NCBI GenBank assembly: GCA_016218805.1
Contig: JACRCW010000071.1
Location: 21,473 to 85,472 of the forward strand
Source of the DNA: Deltaproteobacteria bacterium
GTDB taxonomy: Bacteria > Myxococcota > JACRCW01
Length of the DNA stretch: 64,000 nt
Direction of reading: 5' to 3'
Position numbers and translations under genes: made by a program
Notes under the pieces: model-generated
What the model was told of the DNA's origin: nothing
Database searches by the model: none
What the model saw: the letters and a program-made list of their open reading frames with translations, nothing else
Part shown: piece by piece, positions 40,151 through 50,185 of the stretch
Layout of the letters: each line of letters starts with the position of its first letter
Numbering within the stretch: the stretch's first letter is position 1

Positions 40151-42990
40151 ATGGACGACCGACAGACCACCGTGGACTTCCGCGCGCTGTTTGAGTCAGC
40201 GCCCGGCCTGTTCCTGGCGCTGGCGCCGGACCTGTCCATTGTGGCGGCCAGTGACGAATACCTGAAGGCGACGATGACCCGGCGCGAGGCGATCCTGGGC
40301 CGCGGGATATTTGACGTATTTCCCGACAATCCCGACGACGCCACGGCCGACGGGACCAGCAACCTGCGCGCGTCATTGGAGCGGGTCCGCACGCGCCGGG
40401 CCGCGGACACCATGGCGGTCCAGAAGTACGACGTCCGCGGACCGGACGGGACATTCCAGGTCAAGTACTGGAGTCCCAAGAATGTCCCCGTGCTCTCCGC
40501 GGCGGGTGGGTTGCGCTTCATCCTCCACCGCGTGGAGGACGTGACGGAGCTGGTGCGGGCCAGTGCGCTGGGTGAGGAGCTGCGCGGCCGCACGCGGGAG
40601 ATGGAACAGGAGGTGCTCGCACGCAGCCGTGAGCTGGCGGACGCCAAACGCGAGCTGCGGGCAGCCAACGAGAAACTCGCGCAATGGGATGCGGCCAGGA
40701 CAGCCTTTTTCAGCAACGTCAGTCATGAGTTCCGCACGCCGTTGACGCTCATTCTCGGCCCGACCCAGGACGCGCTGGCATCCCCGGGCGGTGCGCTGGC
40801 CGGCGACGCGCTGCAGGTGGTCCACCGCAACACCCACCGCCTGATGCGGCTGGTGAATTCGCTGCTGGACTTCTCGCGCATGGAAGCGGGGCGCATGCAG
40901 GCGTCCTACCAACCCTGTGACCTGGCCGCCGTCACCGCGGAGCTGGCCAGCACCTTCCGCTCCGCCATGGAACGCGCCGGCCTGGTGCTGGACGTCCAGA
41001 CCCAGGCCCTGCCGGAACCCATCTTTGTGGACCCCGACCTCTGGGAGAAGATCATCCTGAACCTGCTGTCCAACGCCCTGAAGTTCACGTTTGCGGGCAC
41101 GGTCAGTGTGGCGGTGGCCTGGCGCGGTGACCACGCCGAGGTGCGCGTGGCGGACACCGGCACCGGCGTCCCGGCCCATGAGCTGCCCCGCATCTTTGAG
41201 CGCTTCCACCGCGTGGCGGGGGCACGCTCGCGCTCGCATGAGGGTTCCGGCATTGGGCTGGCCCTGGTGCATGACCTGGTGGCCCTGCACGGCGGCACCG
41301 TCACGGTCAGCAGCACTCCCGGCGTGGGCACCACCTTCACGCTGGCCATCCCGCGGGACTGCGCCCACCTGGCAGCGGAGCGCGTGCTCTCCGCGCGGAG
41401 CACGCCGCGGGCCCCGCCGGACGTGCTCCCCTACGTGGCGGGTGTGCTGCCCACCCCGCCGCCGCCCGCGGCGGACACCGCACCGCCTGACCGGCCACGC
41501 CCGGGCGAGCGCGTGCTGGTGGTGGACGACAACGCGGACCTGCGCGGCTACCTCACGGCCCTGTTGGGACCGCACTACGCGGTGGACACCGCCGTGGATG
41601 GGGTGGAGGCGCTGGAGGCCGCGCGGCAGCACCGGCCCGCGCTGGTCATCAGTGACGTGATGATGCCGCGAATGGACGATTTTCAATTGTTACGCGCCCT
41701 GCGCGCCGACCCGGTGCTGGGTGACACGCCCGCCATCCTGCTGTCCGCACGGGCGGGCGAGGGCGCCGCGGTGGAGGGCCTGGCGGCGGGTGCGGATGAT
41801 TACCTGATCAAGCCCTTTGCCGCGCGCGAGCTGCTGGCGCGCGTGCGCAGCCAGGTGGAGCGGGCGCAGATGCGCCGGCAGCGGTTGCTGTTGGAGTCCG
41901 CACCGGACGCCATGGTCATGGTGGATGCGGGCGGCCGCATCATGCTGGTCAACGCGCCGACGGAGCGGATGTTTGGCTACCCGCGGGAGGACCTGGTGGG
42001 GCAGCCGGTGGAAATCCTCATTCCGGAACGCCTGCGCGTGGCGCATCACGGGCACCGGGTGGACTTTGCACGGCGCCCGCACGCCCAGGACATGGGGGAC
42101 CGTGCGGAACTGGTGGGCCGGCGCGCGGACGGGACCGAGTTCCCGGCCCGCATCAGCCTCACCCCGGTGCCGGAGGCCGGGGCCCGCGTGGTCTCCGCCG
42201 CCATCCGGGACGTGACCGCGCAACGCCGCGCGGAGGATGAGGCCCGCCGCGCCAACGCCGTGCTGGAGCAACGCGTGGCCGAGCGGACCGCGGAGCTGGA
42301 GCACGCCAACAGGGAGTTGGAGTCGTTCAGCTATTCGGTGGCCCATGACCTGCGCGCGCCCCTGCGCAGCATTGACGGGTTCAGCCAGGCGCTCCTGGAG
42401 GACTACCGGGACCGGCTGGATGCCACCGGACAGAAATACCTGGGATTTGTCCGCGGCTCCGCGCGGGACATGGCGCGCCTCATTGATGACCTGTTGGCGC
42501 TGTCACGCGTGGTGCGCAGCGAGTTGCGGCGCGAGCCGGTGGACCTCAGCGCGCTGGCCGCCGCCACCGTGGATGCGCTGCGCCGCCTCCAGCCGGCACG
42601 GCAGGTGGACGTCGTCATCAAGGATGGGCTTCGGGCCTGCGGTGATCCACACCTGCTCGCGGTGCTGTTGGACAACCTGCTCGGCAACGCGTGGAAGTTC
42701 ACGTCCCGGCAGGAATACGCCCGCATTGAGTTCGGGCGGGAGGCGCCCGCGGCCAACCCACCTATTACGTGCGGGACAACGGTGCCGGGTTTGACATGGC
42801 CTACGCGGACAAGCTGTTTGGCGTGTTCCAGCGTCTCCACAGCACCCGCGAGTTTGAAGGCACGGGCGTGGGACTGGCGACGGTCCAGCGCATTGTGCAC
42901 CGCCACGGTGGCCGCGTGTGGGCCCAGGGCGCCTTGGGCCGCGGCGCCACCTTCACCTTCACGTTGGGCCGAGAGGAGCCGGGGGCATGA
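40151..42990 (+). CDS. Hybrid sensor histidine kinase, frameshifted near 42746
   Basis: A kinase of about 946 residues if one frameshift is repaired. Domains in order: PAS-like (10-130); HisKA with His192 ([11 protein letters not shown]) and HATPase ([31 protein letters not shown]); receiver with Asp502 ([11 protein letters not shown]) and Lys in IKPF; PAS (about 575-690, [11 protein letters not shown]); coiled linker; second HisKA with His732 ([17 protein letters not shown]) and a second HATPase whose N box ([10 protein letters not shown]) is in the first frame, while VRDNGAGFD and [12 protein letters not shown] are in the -1-shifted frame. The shift lies in a CCC run at 42746-42748, consistent with one lost base. 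The second module is of the phytochrome-kinase type. The stop overlaps the next receiver gene (ATGA), supporting the shifted frame as genuine. Confidence 0.82.
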
Positions 42991-43445
42991 GCACGGGGAA
43001 CGGCGAACGCACCATCCTGCTGGTGGAAGACAACCCCCGGGACGAGGAACTCACGCTGCGCGCGTTCCACCGCAGCAACATCCTCAACCCGGTGGTGGTT
43101 GCGCGTGACGGCGTGGAAGCGCTGGATTACCTGTTTGCGCGCGGCGTGCACGCGGGCCGGCAGGCGGGAATGCCGCAAATCATCCTGCTGGACCTCAAGC
43201 TGCCCAAGCTGGATGGGCTGGAGGTGCTGCGGGCCCTCCGGCATGACTCGCGCACCCGGTTGCTGCCCGTGATTGTGCTCACCTCGTCGGCGGAGGAGCA
43301 GGACGTGGTGCGCAGCTATGACCTGGGGGCCAACAGCTTGGTGCGGAAACCGGTTGATTTTGTGCAATTCACGGAAGCGGTGCGGCAATTGGGCCTGTAT
43401 TGGCTGGTGCTCAACCAGGCCGCGCCCGCGGGTGGGGGGACCTGA
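42987..43445 (+). CDS. Single-domain response regulator (Rcp1-like)
   Basis: A 152-residue stand-alone receiver: acidic residues Glu14-Asp15 ([12 protein letters not shown]), phospho-Asp69 ([13 protein letters not shown]), Thr in VLTSS and Lys in VRKPVDF. The segment [24 protein letters not shown] is characteristic of Rcp1-type receivers that work with phytochrome-class kinases. That matches the preceding kinase, whose last module is of the same class and whose stop codon overlaps this ATG. It has no output domain, so it probably relays phosphate or binds a partner protein. Confidence 0.9.
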   Translation: MSTGNGERTILLVEDNPRDEELTLRAFHRSNILNPVVVARDGVEALDYLFARGVHAGRQAGMPQIILLDLKLPKLDGLEVLRALRHDSRTRLLPVIVLTSSAEEQDVVRSYDLGANSLVRKPVDFVQFTEAVRQLGLYWLVLNQAAPAGGGT

Positions 43446-45032
43446 ATGGGAAAGCCGCTGCGGATGCTCATTGTGGAGGACGTGGAGGCGGACGCGCTGC
43501 TGGTGGTGCGGGAGCTGACGCGCGGCGGCTTTGCGGTGACGTATGACCGCGTGGATGACGCCCCGGCCATGTCCGCGGCGCTGGACCGCCAGGCGTGGGA
43601 CGTGGTCGTGTCGGACTACTCCATGCCGCGCTTCAGCGCGCCGGCCGCGCTGGCGCTGGTGCGGGAACGCAACCTGGATATCCCGTTCATCATTGTCTCC
43701 GGCACGGTGGGTGAGGAGACCGCCGTGGACGCCATGCGCGCGGGCGCGCATGACATCATGTCCAAGGGCCGCTTTGCGCGCCTGGTCCCGGCCATTGAGC
43801 GGGAATTGCGGGATGCCGGGCTGCGGGCGGAGCGGACGCGCATGCACGAGCAGCTGCTGGTGTCTGACCGCATGGCGTCCGTGGGCACGCTGGCGGCGGG
43901 CGTGGCGCACGAGATCAACAACCCGCTGGCCGCGCTGATAGCCAACCTGGACATCACGGTGGCGGCGGTGAGCCGGCTGACGGACGAGGCGCGCCGCGCC
44001 TGCCTGGACGGCGCCGGTGGTGCGGCGGCCACGGCCTACCAGTCCATGGCCCAGCTCCTGCGTGAGGTGGATGAACCGCTGCGGGACGCGCGCGAGGCCG
44101 CCGACCGGGTCCGGCTCATTGTGCGCGACCTCAAGGTCTTTTCGCGCGCGGACGAGGAACACCGCGGGGCGGTGGACGTCCGCCGCGTGCTGGAGTCCAC
44201 CCTGCGCATGGCCACCAATGAGATCCGGCACCGCGCCCAACTGGTGAAGGACTTTGGTGACGTGCCGCCGGTGGAGGGGAACGAAGCGCGCCTGGGACAG
44301 GTGTTCCTCAACCTGGTGGTCAACGCCGCGCAGGCCATTCCGGAGGGACACGCGCACAGCAATGAGATTCGCGTGGTCACCCGGCCGGACGGGCACGGGC
44401 ACGTGGTGGTGGAGGTGCGGGACACCGGGGCCGGCATGGCGGAGGCCGTGCTGCCGCGCATCTTTGATCCGTTCTTCAGCACCAAACCCATGGGCGTGGG
44501 GACCGGCCTGGGGCTGGCCATCAGCCACCGCATTGTCACCGGCCTGGGCGGCCGGATTGAAGTGGAAAGCCGCGTGGGGAAGGGCACGGTGGTCCGGACC
44601 ATCCTGCCCGTTGCCCGTGGCGCGCCCGCGGAGGGGCCCGCCCCGGTGGCCTCCACCCCACCCGGACGGCGCGGGCGCATCCTGGTGGTGGATGACGAAC
44701 GCGCGCTGGCCACCGCCATCCGGCGCATGCTGGCACCTGACCACGACGTGGAAACGGTCATCCGGGCGCGCGATGCGATGGACCTGGTGGCGCGGGGCGA
44801 GCGCTTTGACATGGTGCTGTGTGACCTGTTGATGCCGGAGATGACCGGCATGGACCTGCACGCGGAATGGACGCGCACCGCGCCGGGGCACGCGGAGTCA
44901 CTGGTGTTCATGACCGGCGGCGCGTTCACCCCGCGCGCCCGCGAGTTCCTCAACCGGGTCAGCAATCCGCGGCTGGAGAAACCGTTTGATGCGGCGCAAT
45001 TGCGGGCATTGGTCCATGGGTTGCTGCGGTAA
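43446..45032 (+). CDS. Hybrid histidine kinase with two receivers (REC-HisKA-HATPase-REC)
   Basis: A 528-residue cytoplasmic kinase that starts immediately after the previous stop (TGAATG). Receiver 1: Asp57 (VVVSDYSMPRFSA). HisKA: His155 (AAGVAHEINNPLAAL). HATPase: N box LVVNAAQAI, VRDTGAGM, FDPFFSTKPMGVGTGLGLAI. A Pro-rich linker leads to receiver 2 with Asp460 (CDLLMPEMTG), Lys in LEKPF. There is no transmembrane or PAS input; receiver 1 is the likely input, perhaps phosphorylated by the upstream kinase or the small receiver. It is the last gene of the cluster before a Ser/Thr kinase. Confidence 0.92.
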   Translation: MGKPLRMLIVEDVEADALLVVRELTRGGFAVTYDRVDDAPAMSAALDRQAWDVVVSDYSMPRFSAPAALALVRERNLDIPFIIVSGTVGEETAVDAMRAGAHDIMSKGRFARLVPAIERELRDAGLRAERTRMHEQLLVSDRMASVGTLAAGVAHEINNPLAALIANLDITVAAVSRLTDEARRACLDGAGGAAATAYQSMAQLLREVDEPLRDAREAADRVRLIVRDLKVFSRADEEHRGAVDVRRVLESTLRMATNEIRHRAQLVKDFGDVPPVEGNEARLGQVFLNLVVNAAQAIPEGHAHSNEIRVVTRPDGHGHVVVEVRDTGAGMAEAVLPRIFDPFFSTKPMGVGTGLGLAISHRIVTGLGGRIEVESRVGKGTVVRTILPVARGAPAEGPAPVASTPPGRRGRILVVDDERALATAIRRMLAPDHDVETVIRARDAMDLVARGERFDMVLCDLLMPEMTGMDLHAEWTRTAPGHAESLVFMTGGAFTPRAREFLNRVSNPRLEKPFDAAQLRALVHGLLR

Positions 45033-45063
45033 CAACACCCGGCCGCGCCTCAGGTGGGCGTGG

Positions 45064-45069
45064 TAGCGT
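45064..45069 (+). promoter_or_regulatory. Candidate -10 of the second Ser/Thr kinase
   Basis: TAGCGT 18 bp before the ATG at 45088. No convincing -35 was found at 16-18 bp. Listed for its identity to other -10-like hexamers here. Confidence 0.25.
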
Positions 45070-45087
45070 CACCGCCCCGGCCCACCC

Positions 45088-46674
45088 ATGCGCTCCTGCC
45101 CCACCTGCCTGGCTGTTACGGACGGAGCAACCTGCCCCGCGGACGGAACCCCCACGCGCGAGGACCCGCTGCTGGGGACCGTGCTGGACGGGAGATTTGA
45201 GATTGTGGCGCCGCTGGGGCACGGCGGGATGGGCACCGTGTACCGCGCCGTGGAGCGGTCACTGGACCGTGCGGTGGCCGTGAAGGTCCTCCGTCCCACG
45301 CTGGTGCTGGACGCCTCCTCCCAGGCCCGCTTCATGCGCGAAGTCCGCGTGCTCGCCGCGCTGCGCCATCCGGGCATTGTGGTGCTGCACCACTGGGGGC
45401 AGGGGCCGCAGGGTCCGTACATGGTCACGGAACTGCTGGAGGGCGAAACGCTGGCGGTGCGCCTGCAACGGCACGGCGCGCTCACCGTCACCGCGGCCTG
45501 CCGCATCACCGGCCACGTGGCACGCGCGTTGGGACAGGCGCACCACCGCGGCGTGGTCCACCGGGACCTCAAGCCGGACAACATCTTCCTGGACCGCATG
45601 GAGGACGGGCAGGAGGCGGTGAAGGTGCTGGACTTCGGGATTGCCAAGTTCTTCCAGAAGCCGCGCCGCTCGTCGGACGGCGGCTGGGACAGCTTCTCCA
45701 CGGCCACGCATGACCTGGTGGGCACGCCCGCGTATTTCTCGCCCGAGCAGGTCCGCGAGGAGGAACTGGACGGCCGCAGCGACCTGTTCACGCTGGGCAC
45801 CATCCTGTTCCAGTGCGTGGCCGGACGGCTCCCGTTTGCGGGCGCGGACGGGCCCACCACATTGCTGGCGCTGCTGGAGAAGGAACCCGCACCGCTGCCG
45901 CCGGGCTTGCCGGACGAGCTGGTTCACCTGGTGCGCTGGCTGCTGCAGAAGGACCCCGCGCGCCGCCCCGCCCACGCCGCCGAAGTGGCGCCGTTGCTGG
46001 AGGACCTGGCCCTGCGCTCGCGGGAGCGCGTGGAGCGGACGCTGGTCATGGCGCCCGCTCCGGCGTGGGACGGGCCCACGCTCGCGGAGGGTGGCGGCGC
46101 GCCGGGCCGCGCGCGCGCGGGACTGCTGGTGGGCGTGGCGCTGGCCTCAGGTCTGGTGGCGTCGGTGGGAACGTGGGCAGCGGGGACGCGCACGGCTCCC
46201 CCGCAACCGGAGCCCACCGTGCCCGCGGTCCCCGCGGCGGTGGACGCGCCGTCGCCGCCGCCGCCGGAGCCGGCCGCGCCCGCGGGGCAGCCGCACGCTG
46301 AGCCGGGTGAACCACCGGTGGTTGCGGACCCGGCGCTCCCGGAGCGGCCGCGCCGCCCGGTGCGCGCCACGCCCAAAGCCACCAATCCCGAAGCGCTGCG
46401 ACGTGAGATCGCCGCCCGCCTGGTGCGCGAGGCGAGCCGCCAGCTGCTGGAGGGGCAGTTTGAAGCGGCGGAAGGCCGCGCGCGCGGCGCCCTGGAGATG
46501 CACCCGCAGAACGTGGAAGCACACCGGTTGCTGGGCGTGGTGCTCACCCGCCTGGGCCGCCACTGTGACGCCAAGGCCTACTACCGGCAGTTGCTGGCGC
46601 TGGAGCCCGGCACCGCGCAGGCCGGCCGCGTGGAGGAGATCCTCAAGGACGCCAGCTTCTCCCGCTGCCCTTAG
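45088..46674 (+). CDS. Membrane serine/threonine kinase with TPR-like C-terminus
   Basis: A 528-residue kinase. A short Cys motif at the start (CPTC, then Cys16) may be a zinc ribbon. The kinase domain (about 35-310) is complete: GHGGMG 44-49, Lys66, HRDLKPDN 158-165, DFG 182-184 and SPEQV. A single transmembrane helix (about 342-365) follows, then a Pro-rich extracytoplasmic linker and a helical TPR-like region (about 440-515, LLEGQFEAAEGRARGALEMHPQNVEAHRLLG). The plan is kinase inside, TPR outside, the usual form of myxobacterial receptor-type kinases. Its substrates are unknown; the adjacent two-component genes invite cross-talk, which is only inference. Confidence 0.9.
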   Translation: MRSCPTCLAVTDGATCPADGTPTREDPLLGTVLDGRFEIVAPLGHGGMGTVYRAVERSLDRAVAVKVLRPTLVLDASSQARFMREVRVLAALRHPGIVVLHHWGQGPQGPYMVTELLEGETLAVRLQRHGALTVTAACRITGHVARALGQAHHRGVVHRDLKPDNIFLDRMEDGQEAVKVLDFGIAKFFQKPRRSSDGGWDSFSTATHDLVGTPAYFSPEQVREEELDGRSDLFTLGTILFQCVAGRLPFAGADGPTTLLALLEKEPAPLPPGLPDELVHLVRWLLQKDPARRPAHAAEVAPLLEDLALRSRERVERTLVMAPAPAWDGPTLAEGGGAPGRARAGLLVGVALASGLVASVGTWAAGTRTAPPQPEPTVPAVPAAVDAPSPPPPEPAAPAGQPHAEPGEPPVVADPALPERPRRPVRATPKATNPEALRREIAARLVREASRQLLEGQFEAAEGRARGALEMHPQNVEAHRLLGVVLTRLGRHCDAKAYYRQLLALEPGTAQAGRVEEILKDASFSRCP

Positions 46675-46701
46675 CCGCCCCAGGTCCACCAAACCTGCCC
46701 G

Positions 46702-46728
46702 CTGCATGGGCCGGGCTTGGCCATGCAG
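46702..46728 (+). terminator. Hairpin after the Ser/Thr kinase
   Basis: CTGCATGG (46702-46709) pairs perfectly with CCATGCAG (46721-46728) around an 11-nt GC-rich loop that can extend the stem. There is no U tract. It lies 27 bp after the kinase stop. Confidence 0.4.
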
Positions 46729-46735
46729 ACCATCA

Positions 46736-46765
46736 TTGCTCAAGGCCAGGTCCGCGGGCTAAACA
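46736..46765 (+). promoter_or_regulatory. Candidate promoter of the metalloprotease pair
   Basis: TTGCTC (46736-46741), 18-bp spacer, TAAACA (46760-46765), in a locally AT-richer stretch (tcaatttgatttcg follows). It would give a leader of about 80 nt. Confidence 0.35.
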
Positions 46766-46852
46766 AGAGCCACTGTCGGGGGGTCGCAGATCAATTTGAT
46801 TTCGATTCCGTGCACAGGGGGCGCGGCCTTTCCACCGCGCCGGGGAGGTCAC

Positions 46853-49414
46853 GTGTCGAGATGGATCACGGTGGTAGGTGCCGTTGTTGTTTCTCTTACG
46901 CTGTCCTGCGGAAAACCCGGACCCGAAGGTGCAGCGGGACCCGCCGGAGAACCCGGAGAACGGGGCCCGGCCGGCGCCACCGGCCCAACGGGTCCTATTG
47001 GGCCCACGGGGCCTCGTGGGCCTGCCGGGCCGGCGGGGCCAACTGGCGACACCGGCGGCACCGGCGCCACAGGTGATACCGGGCCGATTGGGCCGACGGG
47101 TGCAACGGGTGATACCGGGGCGACGGGTGCGACGGGCGACACGGGGGCTGTGGGTGCAGCCGGATCCAACGCGCTCATCAGGACCCGTGATGAACCCGCG
47201 GGAACCCAATGCGCCGCCGGCGGCACGCGAATGGATGCCGGCGCGGACACCAATGCCAATGGGACGCTGGACGACGCGGAGATTGCGGTCACTTCCTACG
47301 TCTGCAACGGAGCCGCGGGTGCAAGTTCCCTGGTGCGCACCGCAGCGGAGCCGGCCGGCGGGAACTGCATTGGTGGCGGTTTCCGGATCCAGTCGGGTTC
47401 CGACGACGACAACAACGGCACCCTGGATGACGCCGAGGTCACCATGACCACCTACGCCTGTATTCCGGTGCCGGCTCCCCGGTCCGCCTGCGACGACGCC
47501 CGCCCCCTGGTTGAAGGCGTCACCTCCGGCGACCTGTCAGACCGTGAGGACACCTTCCTGGGTTGCCGCACCAGCGGAGTGCCGGGGGCGCTTCGCATGG
47601 GTGAGGGCACGCCGGACCAGGCCTGGTCCCTGTACGTGGCGCGCCGTGCACGCATCAGCGTGTACGCGCGGGGCCGTGAACTGGCGCTCTACCTCAGGCG
47701 CGGCGTTGACTGCGCCGCGTCAGCCCTGGTTTACGGTGCCTGCTCGGATGCGTCCTCCGCCGACGGTGAGGTTCTGACCCAGGTACTGGATCCCGGCCAA
47801 TATTGGGTCATTGTCGAAGGGACCGCGACGGCCGGCGGCGACTATGACATTCACTATCGCGTGGAGGATCCCTGCGACGGGGACCTGGCGTACGGCCGCT
47901 GCGAGGGCCCCGCCAGCGTCCGCTGGTGCATTGTCCCGCCTGCGGGCGTCCGCAATCCCCAAACCGCGTCCCTGGCCTGCCCAGCAGGTGAATCCTGCAG
48001 AACCGTGGACGGCGCGGCCAACTGCTTCCTGGACCGGGTGACGACGACCTGTCCCACGCCGGGCTACGTCTGTCGCGATGCCAACACGCTGATCCGGTGC
48101 GATGCGCCGGGCGCGCCCACCGTCATCCCGTGCACCAACGGGTGCAAGGAAACCCAATCCGGAGGCATGTGCCTGTCCGGGGACCCCACCACCCGCTTCT
48201 CCGCACAGTTCTCCTATGAGTACCGGGAACCCAACGCCGAGCTGAGCGATTGGGGCTCTGAAACGCTCACGGCCCCGCTGCCAGGCGCCATGGTGGTGAG
48301 CTGGCATTGGGACGGGACGCAGCTGCAGTGGCTGGATGACACGGTGACGGACCCGGAGGGGAACTACACCGTTGATGTGGTGGACCCGCCGGACCCGCAG
48401 GACCTGGTCATTGTGTACGCGGCCTATCCGCGCCTGCTGGGCGGCGGCGCCGTGGCCTTTGCGGTGGCCACGCCGGCGGTCCCCACCGGCACGCAACCGG
48501 TTGCCACGGTGGTGGATGGCGTCACCTACTCCTGGTCCGTGGCGCCGTACGATCACGGGTCTGGCCGCACCTATGTCATTACGGAGGCACTTGGCTCTGC
48601 AGCGGCGCGGGTGTTTGACGGCATGCGCGTGGTGTTCCAGAACACCGCGCAGCTCTACTACCGCGGCAGCTACGCACAGAGCCTGGTGGTGTGGCTCAAG
48701 ACGGGAACGTCGTGGAGTTGCGGCGAGTGCCTGTGGGCGTCTCCTACGCCCGCGCTGGGCGGCTTTGATACACAGATGTTCATCAATGGCAGTGCGTCAG
48801 ACGCCCAGTACTGGGCGGACGCCGTGACCTTTCACGAAATAGGACATTGGGTCATGGCTTCATTTGGCCAGTCCCCGGGAGAAGGCGGCACGCACTGGTT
48901 GGGGGTCCCGTACTTTCCCGGCATGGCCTGGTCCGAAGGGTTTGCCACCTGGCTCTCCAGCGACTGGCGCGCCGACACGCGCTACATCGACAAGCAGGGC
49001 GGATCGATGTTCTGGCTGGACCTCAACTGGCGTGAACACGGCTCCGGATCACCGTGGCTCCGGCCCGTTCCCGCGGACGGCCTGTTCCAGCGGATGTACG
49101 AAAACGAAGTGTCGGCGACGTTGTGGACGCTGTCCTCCAACCCGACGGTTGGTCCCAATCCCGTGTATTGGGCCCTCAACTCAGTCCGGGCGCAGGCCCC
49201 CACGCGGGGCTACACACGCCGCACCTGGGACGTGGATGCCCAAGGGGAGCCCATCAACGTGGTGGACACCCGGGAGCCGGCGGTGATGTTCGCGGACTTC
49301 CTGGATGCTCTCGTGTGTTCGGCTTCACCCGCGGACATTGCCACGCACGTGGATGCCGCGGTGGAGCCGTCTGCGTACTACCCCTACAACGCCGCGTCGG
49401 CGGTGTGCCCGTGA
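46853..49414 (+). CDS. Collagen-like lipoprotein with gluzincin-type metalloprotease motif
   Basis: An 853-residue lipoprotein: GTG start with GGGGAGG upstream, signal peptide, lipobox LTLSC and Cys19. Residues about 21-107 are uninterrupted Gly-X-Y collagen triplets rich in Pro, Thr and Asp ([13 protein letters not shown]). Two tandem repeats of about 50 residues follow ([13 protein letters not shown]... and [12 protein letters not shown]..., each with NGTLDDAE), resembling DUF7151. After Cys-rich and beta domains comes HEIGHW at 661-666, with Glu695 (WSEGFATW) 29 residues after the second His, as in gluzincins where that Glu is the third zinc ligand. The likely role is a surface-tethered zinc protease on a collagen-like stalk. 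A small lipoprotein gene follows 11 bp later. Confidence 0.82.
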   Translation: MSRWITVVGAVVVSLTLSCGKPGPEGAAGPAGEPGERGPAGATGPTGPIGPTGPRGPAGPAGPTGDTGGTGATGDTGPIGPTGATGDTGATGATGDTGAVGAAGSNALIRTRDEPAGTQCAAGGTRMDAGADTNANGTLDDAEIAVTSYVCNGAAGASSLVRTAAEPAGGNCIGGGFRIQSGSDDDNNGTLDDAEVTMTTYACIPVPAPRSACDDARPLVEGVTSGDLSDREDTFLGCRTSGVPGALRMGEGTPDQAWSLYVARRARISVYARGRELALYLRRGVDCAASALVYGACSDASSADGEVLTQVLDPGQYWVIVEGTATAGGDYDIHYRVEDPCDGDLAYGRCEGPASVRWCIVPPAGVRNPQTASLACPAGESCRTVDGAANCFLDRVTTTCPTPGYVCRDANTLIRCDAPGAPTVIPCTNGCKETQSGGMCLSGDPTTRFSAQFSYEYREPNAELSDWGSETLTAPLPGAMVVSWHWDGTQLQWLDDTVTDPEGNYTVDVVDPPDPQDLVIVYAAYPRLLGGGAVAFAVATPAVPTGTQPVATVVDGVTYSWSVAPYDHGSGRTYVITEALGSAAARVFDGMRVVFQNTAQLYYRGSYAQSLVVWLKTGTSWSCGECLWASPTPALGGFDTQMFINGSASDAQYWADAVTFHEIGHWVMASFGQSPGEGGTHWLGVPYFPGMAWSEGFATWLSSDWRADTRYIDKQGGSMFWLDLNWREHGSGSPWLRPVPADGLFQRMYENEVSATLWTLSSNPTVGPNPVYWALNSVRAQAPTRGYTRRTWDVDAQGEPINVVDTREPAVMFADFLDALVCSASPADIATHVDAAVEPSAYYPYNAASAVCP

Positions 49415-49425
49415 AGGAGTCCATC

Positions 49426-49938
49426 ATGAAGACCGGAGTCATCGCGATCCTCTCCGCCGGGTTTCTGGGTTGTGCCGTTGACCCCATGCCGGAGTCCACC
49501 GCCCTGGGGGAATCCACGCTTTCACCCCCGCTCGTCATGACGCTGCATGTGACGCCATCATCCCAGGGCAGCGTCCTTGTGGCCCGCGTGGAACTGCAGC
49601 GCCAGGCGGCGCTGGGTGTCCCCGTTGAGGTGGTGTGGGAACTGCCCAGCGGCGTATCCATGTCCCAGGGCAAAGCCCGTGAAACCGTGCCTGATGGCGA
49701 GCGCAGCGTGACGCGCATCTACGAGTTCCGGGTCCTTGGGGTGCCAGCTGACGACCTCGTTGTTCGCGCTGAGGCTGGGGGCGCGCATTGGGGAGTCATT
49801 GCCAGGCAGGCCTATGCATTTGGCCGCAGCCCGGCGGCCGCCGTTGAAGCCATGCGCTCCCCACGGAGTATCCGCTGGCGGGGTGTGGAGATGGGTCACG
49901 CCATTCCATTGGACTCCACACCCGTGAAGCGGCGCTGA
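49426..49938 (+). CDS. Small lipoprotein partner of the metalloprotease
   Basis: A 170-residue protein with a lipoprotein signal (lipobox FLGC, Cys16) and AAGGAG 6 nt before the ATG. The mature part is predicted beta-rich (LVMTLHVTPSSQGSVLVARVELQRQAALGVPVEVVWELP), like a small Ig-type or DUF-type sandwich, with an Arg-rich end. It starts 11 bp after the metalloprotease stop and is followed by a hairpin, so both genes are likely one transcript. An inhibitor or accessory role is possible but unproven. Not recognised as a known family. Confidence 0.65.
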   Translation: MKTGVIAILSAGFLGCAVDPMPESTALGESTLSPPLVMTLHVTPSSQGSVLVARVELQRQAALGVPVEVVWELPSGVSMSQGKARETVPDGERSVTRIYEFRVLGVPADDLVVRAEAGGAHWGVIARQAYAFGRSPAAAVEAMRSPRSIRWRGVEMGHAIPLDSTPVKRR

Positions 49939-49950
49939 CACCGGCACGGT

Positions 49951-49988
49951 GCGGCGGGCGCCCACGCCATCAAACAGGCGCCCGCCGC
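49951..49988 (+). terminator. Strong hairpin after the metalloprotease operon
   Basis: A perfect 12-bp stem (GCGGCGGGCGCC at 49951-49962 with GGCGCCCGCCGC at 49977-49988) around a 14-nt loop, 13 bp after the lipoprotein stop. There is no U run, as is common in GC-rich genomes. Confidence 0.65.
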
Positions 49989-50185
49989 CCAATGCGCTGC
50001 TCCATGTTGCGATTTGGCATCAGAAGGCGCGGCAACGCCAGAGCCGCATCCGCGCGCCGGACTCGGTTGCCGCTGTCACACACCCGTACCCGACAGGTGA
50101 TCAGCGGCGGGTCCCGGGAAGAACCTTCCCCGGCGGGCGGGCCCAGTGACAGGATGCGCGCGACCCAAGAGGTCCGGAGGCACAC

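Noticed and set aside
46913..47170. Short tandem repeats that might look like a CRISPR or satellite array
   Set aside because: The periodicity is 9 bp and in frame with Gly-X-Y codons of a collagen-like domain; there are no spacers.
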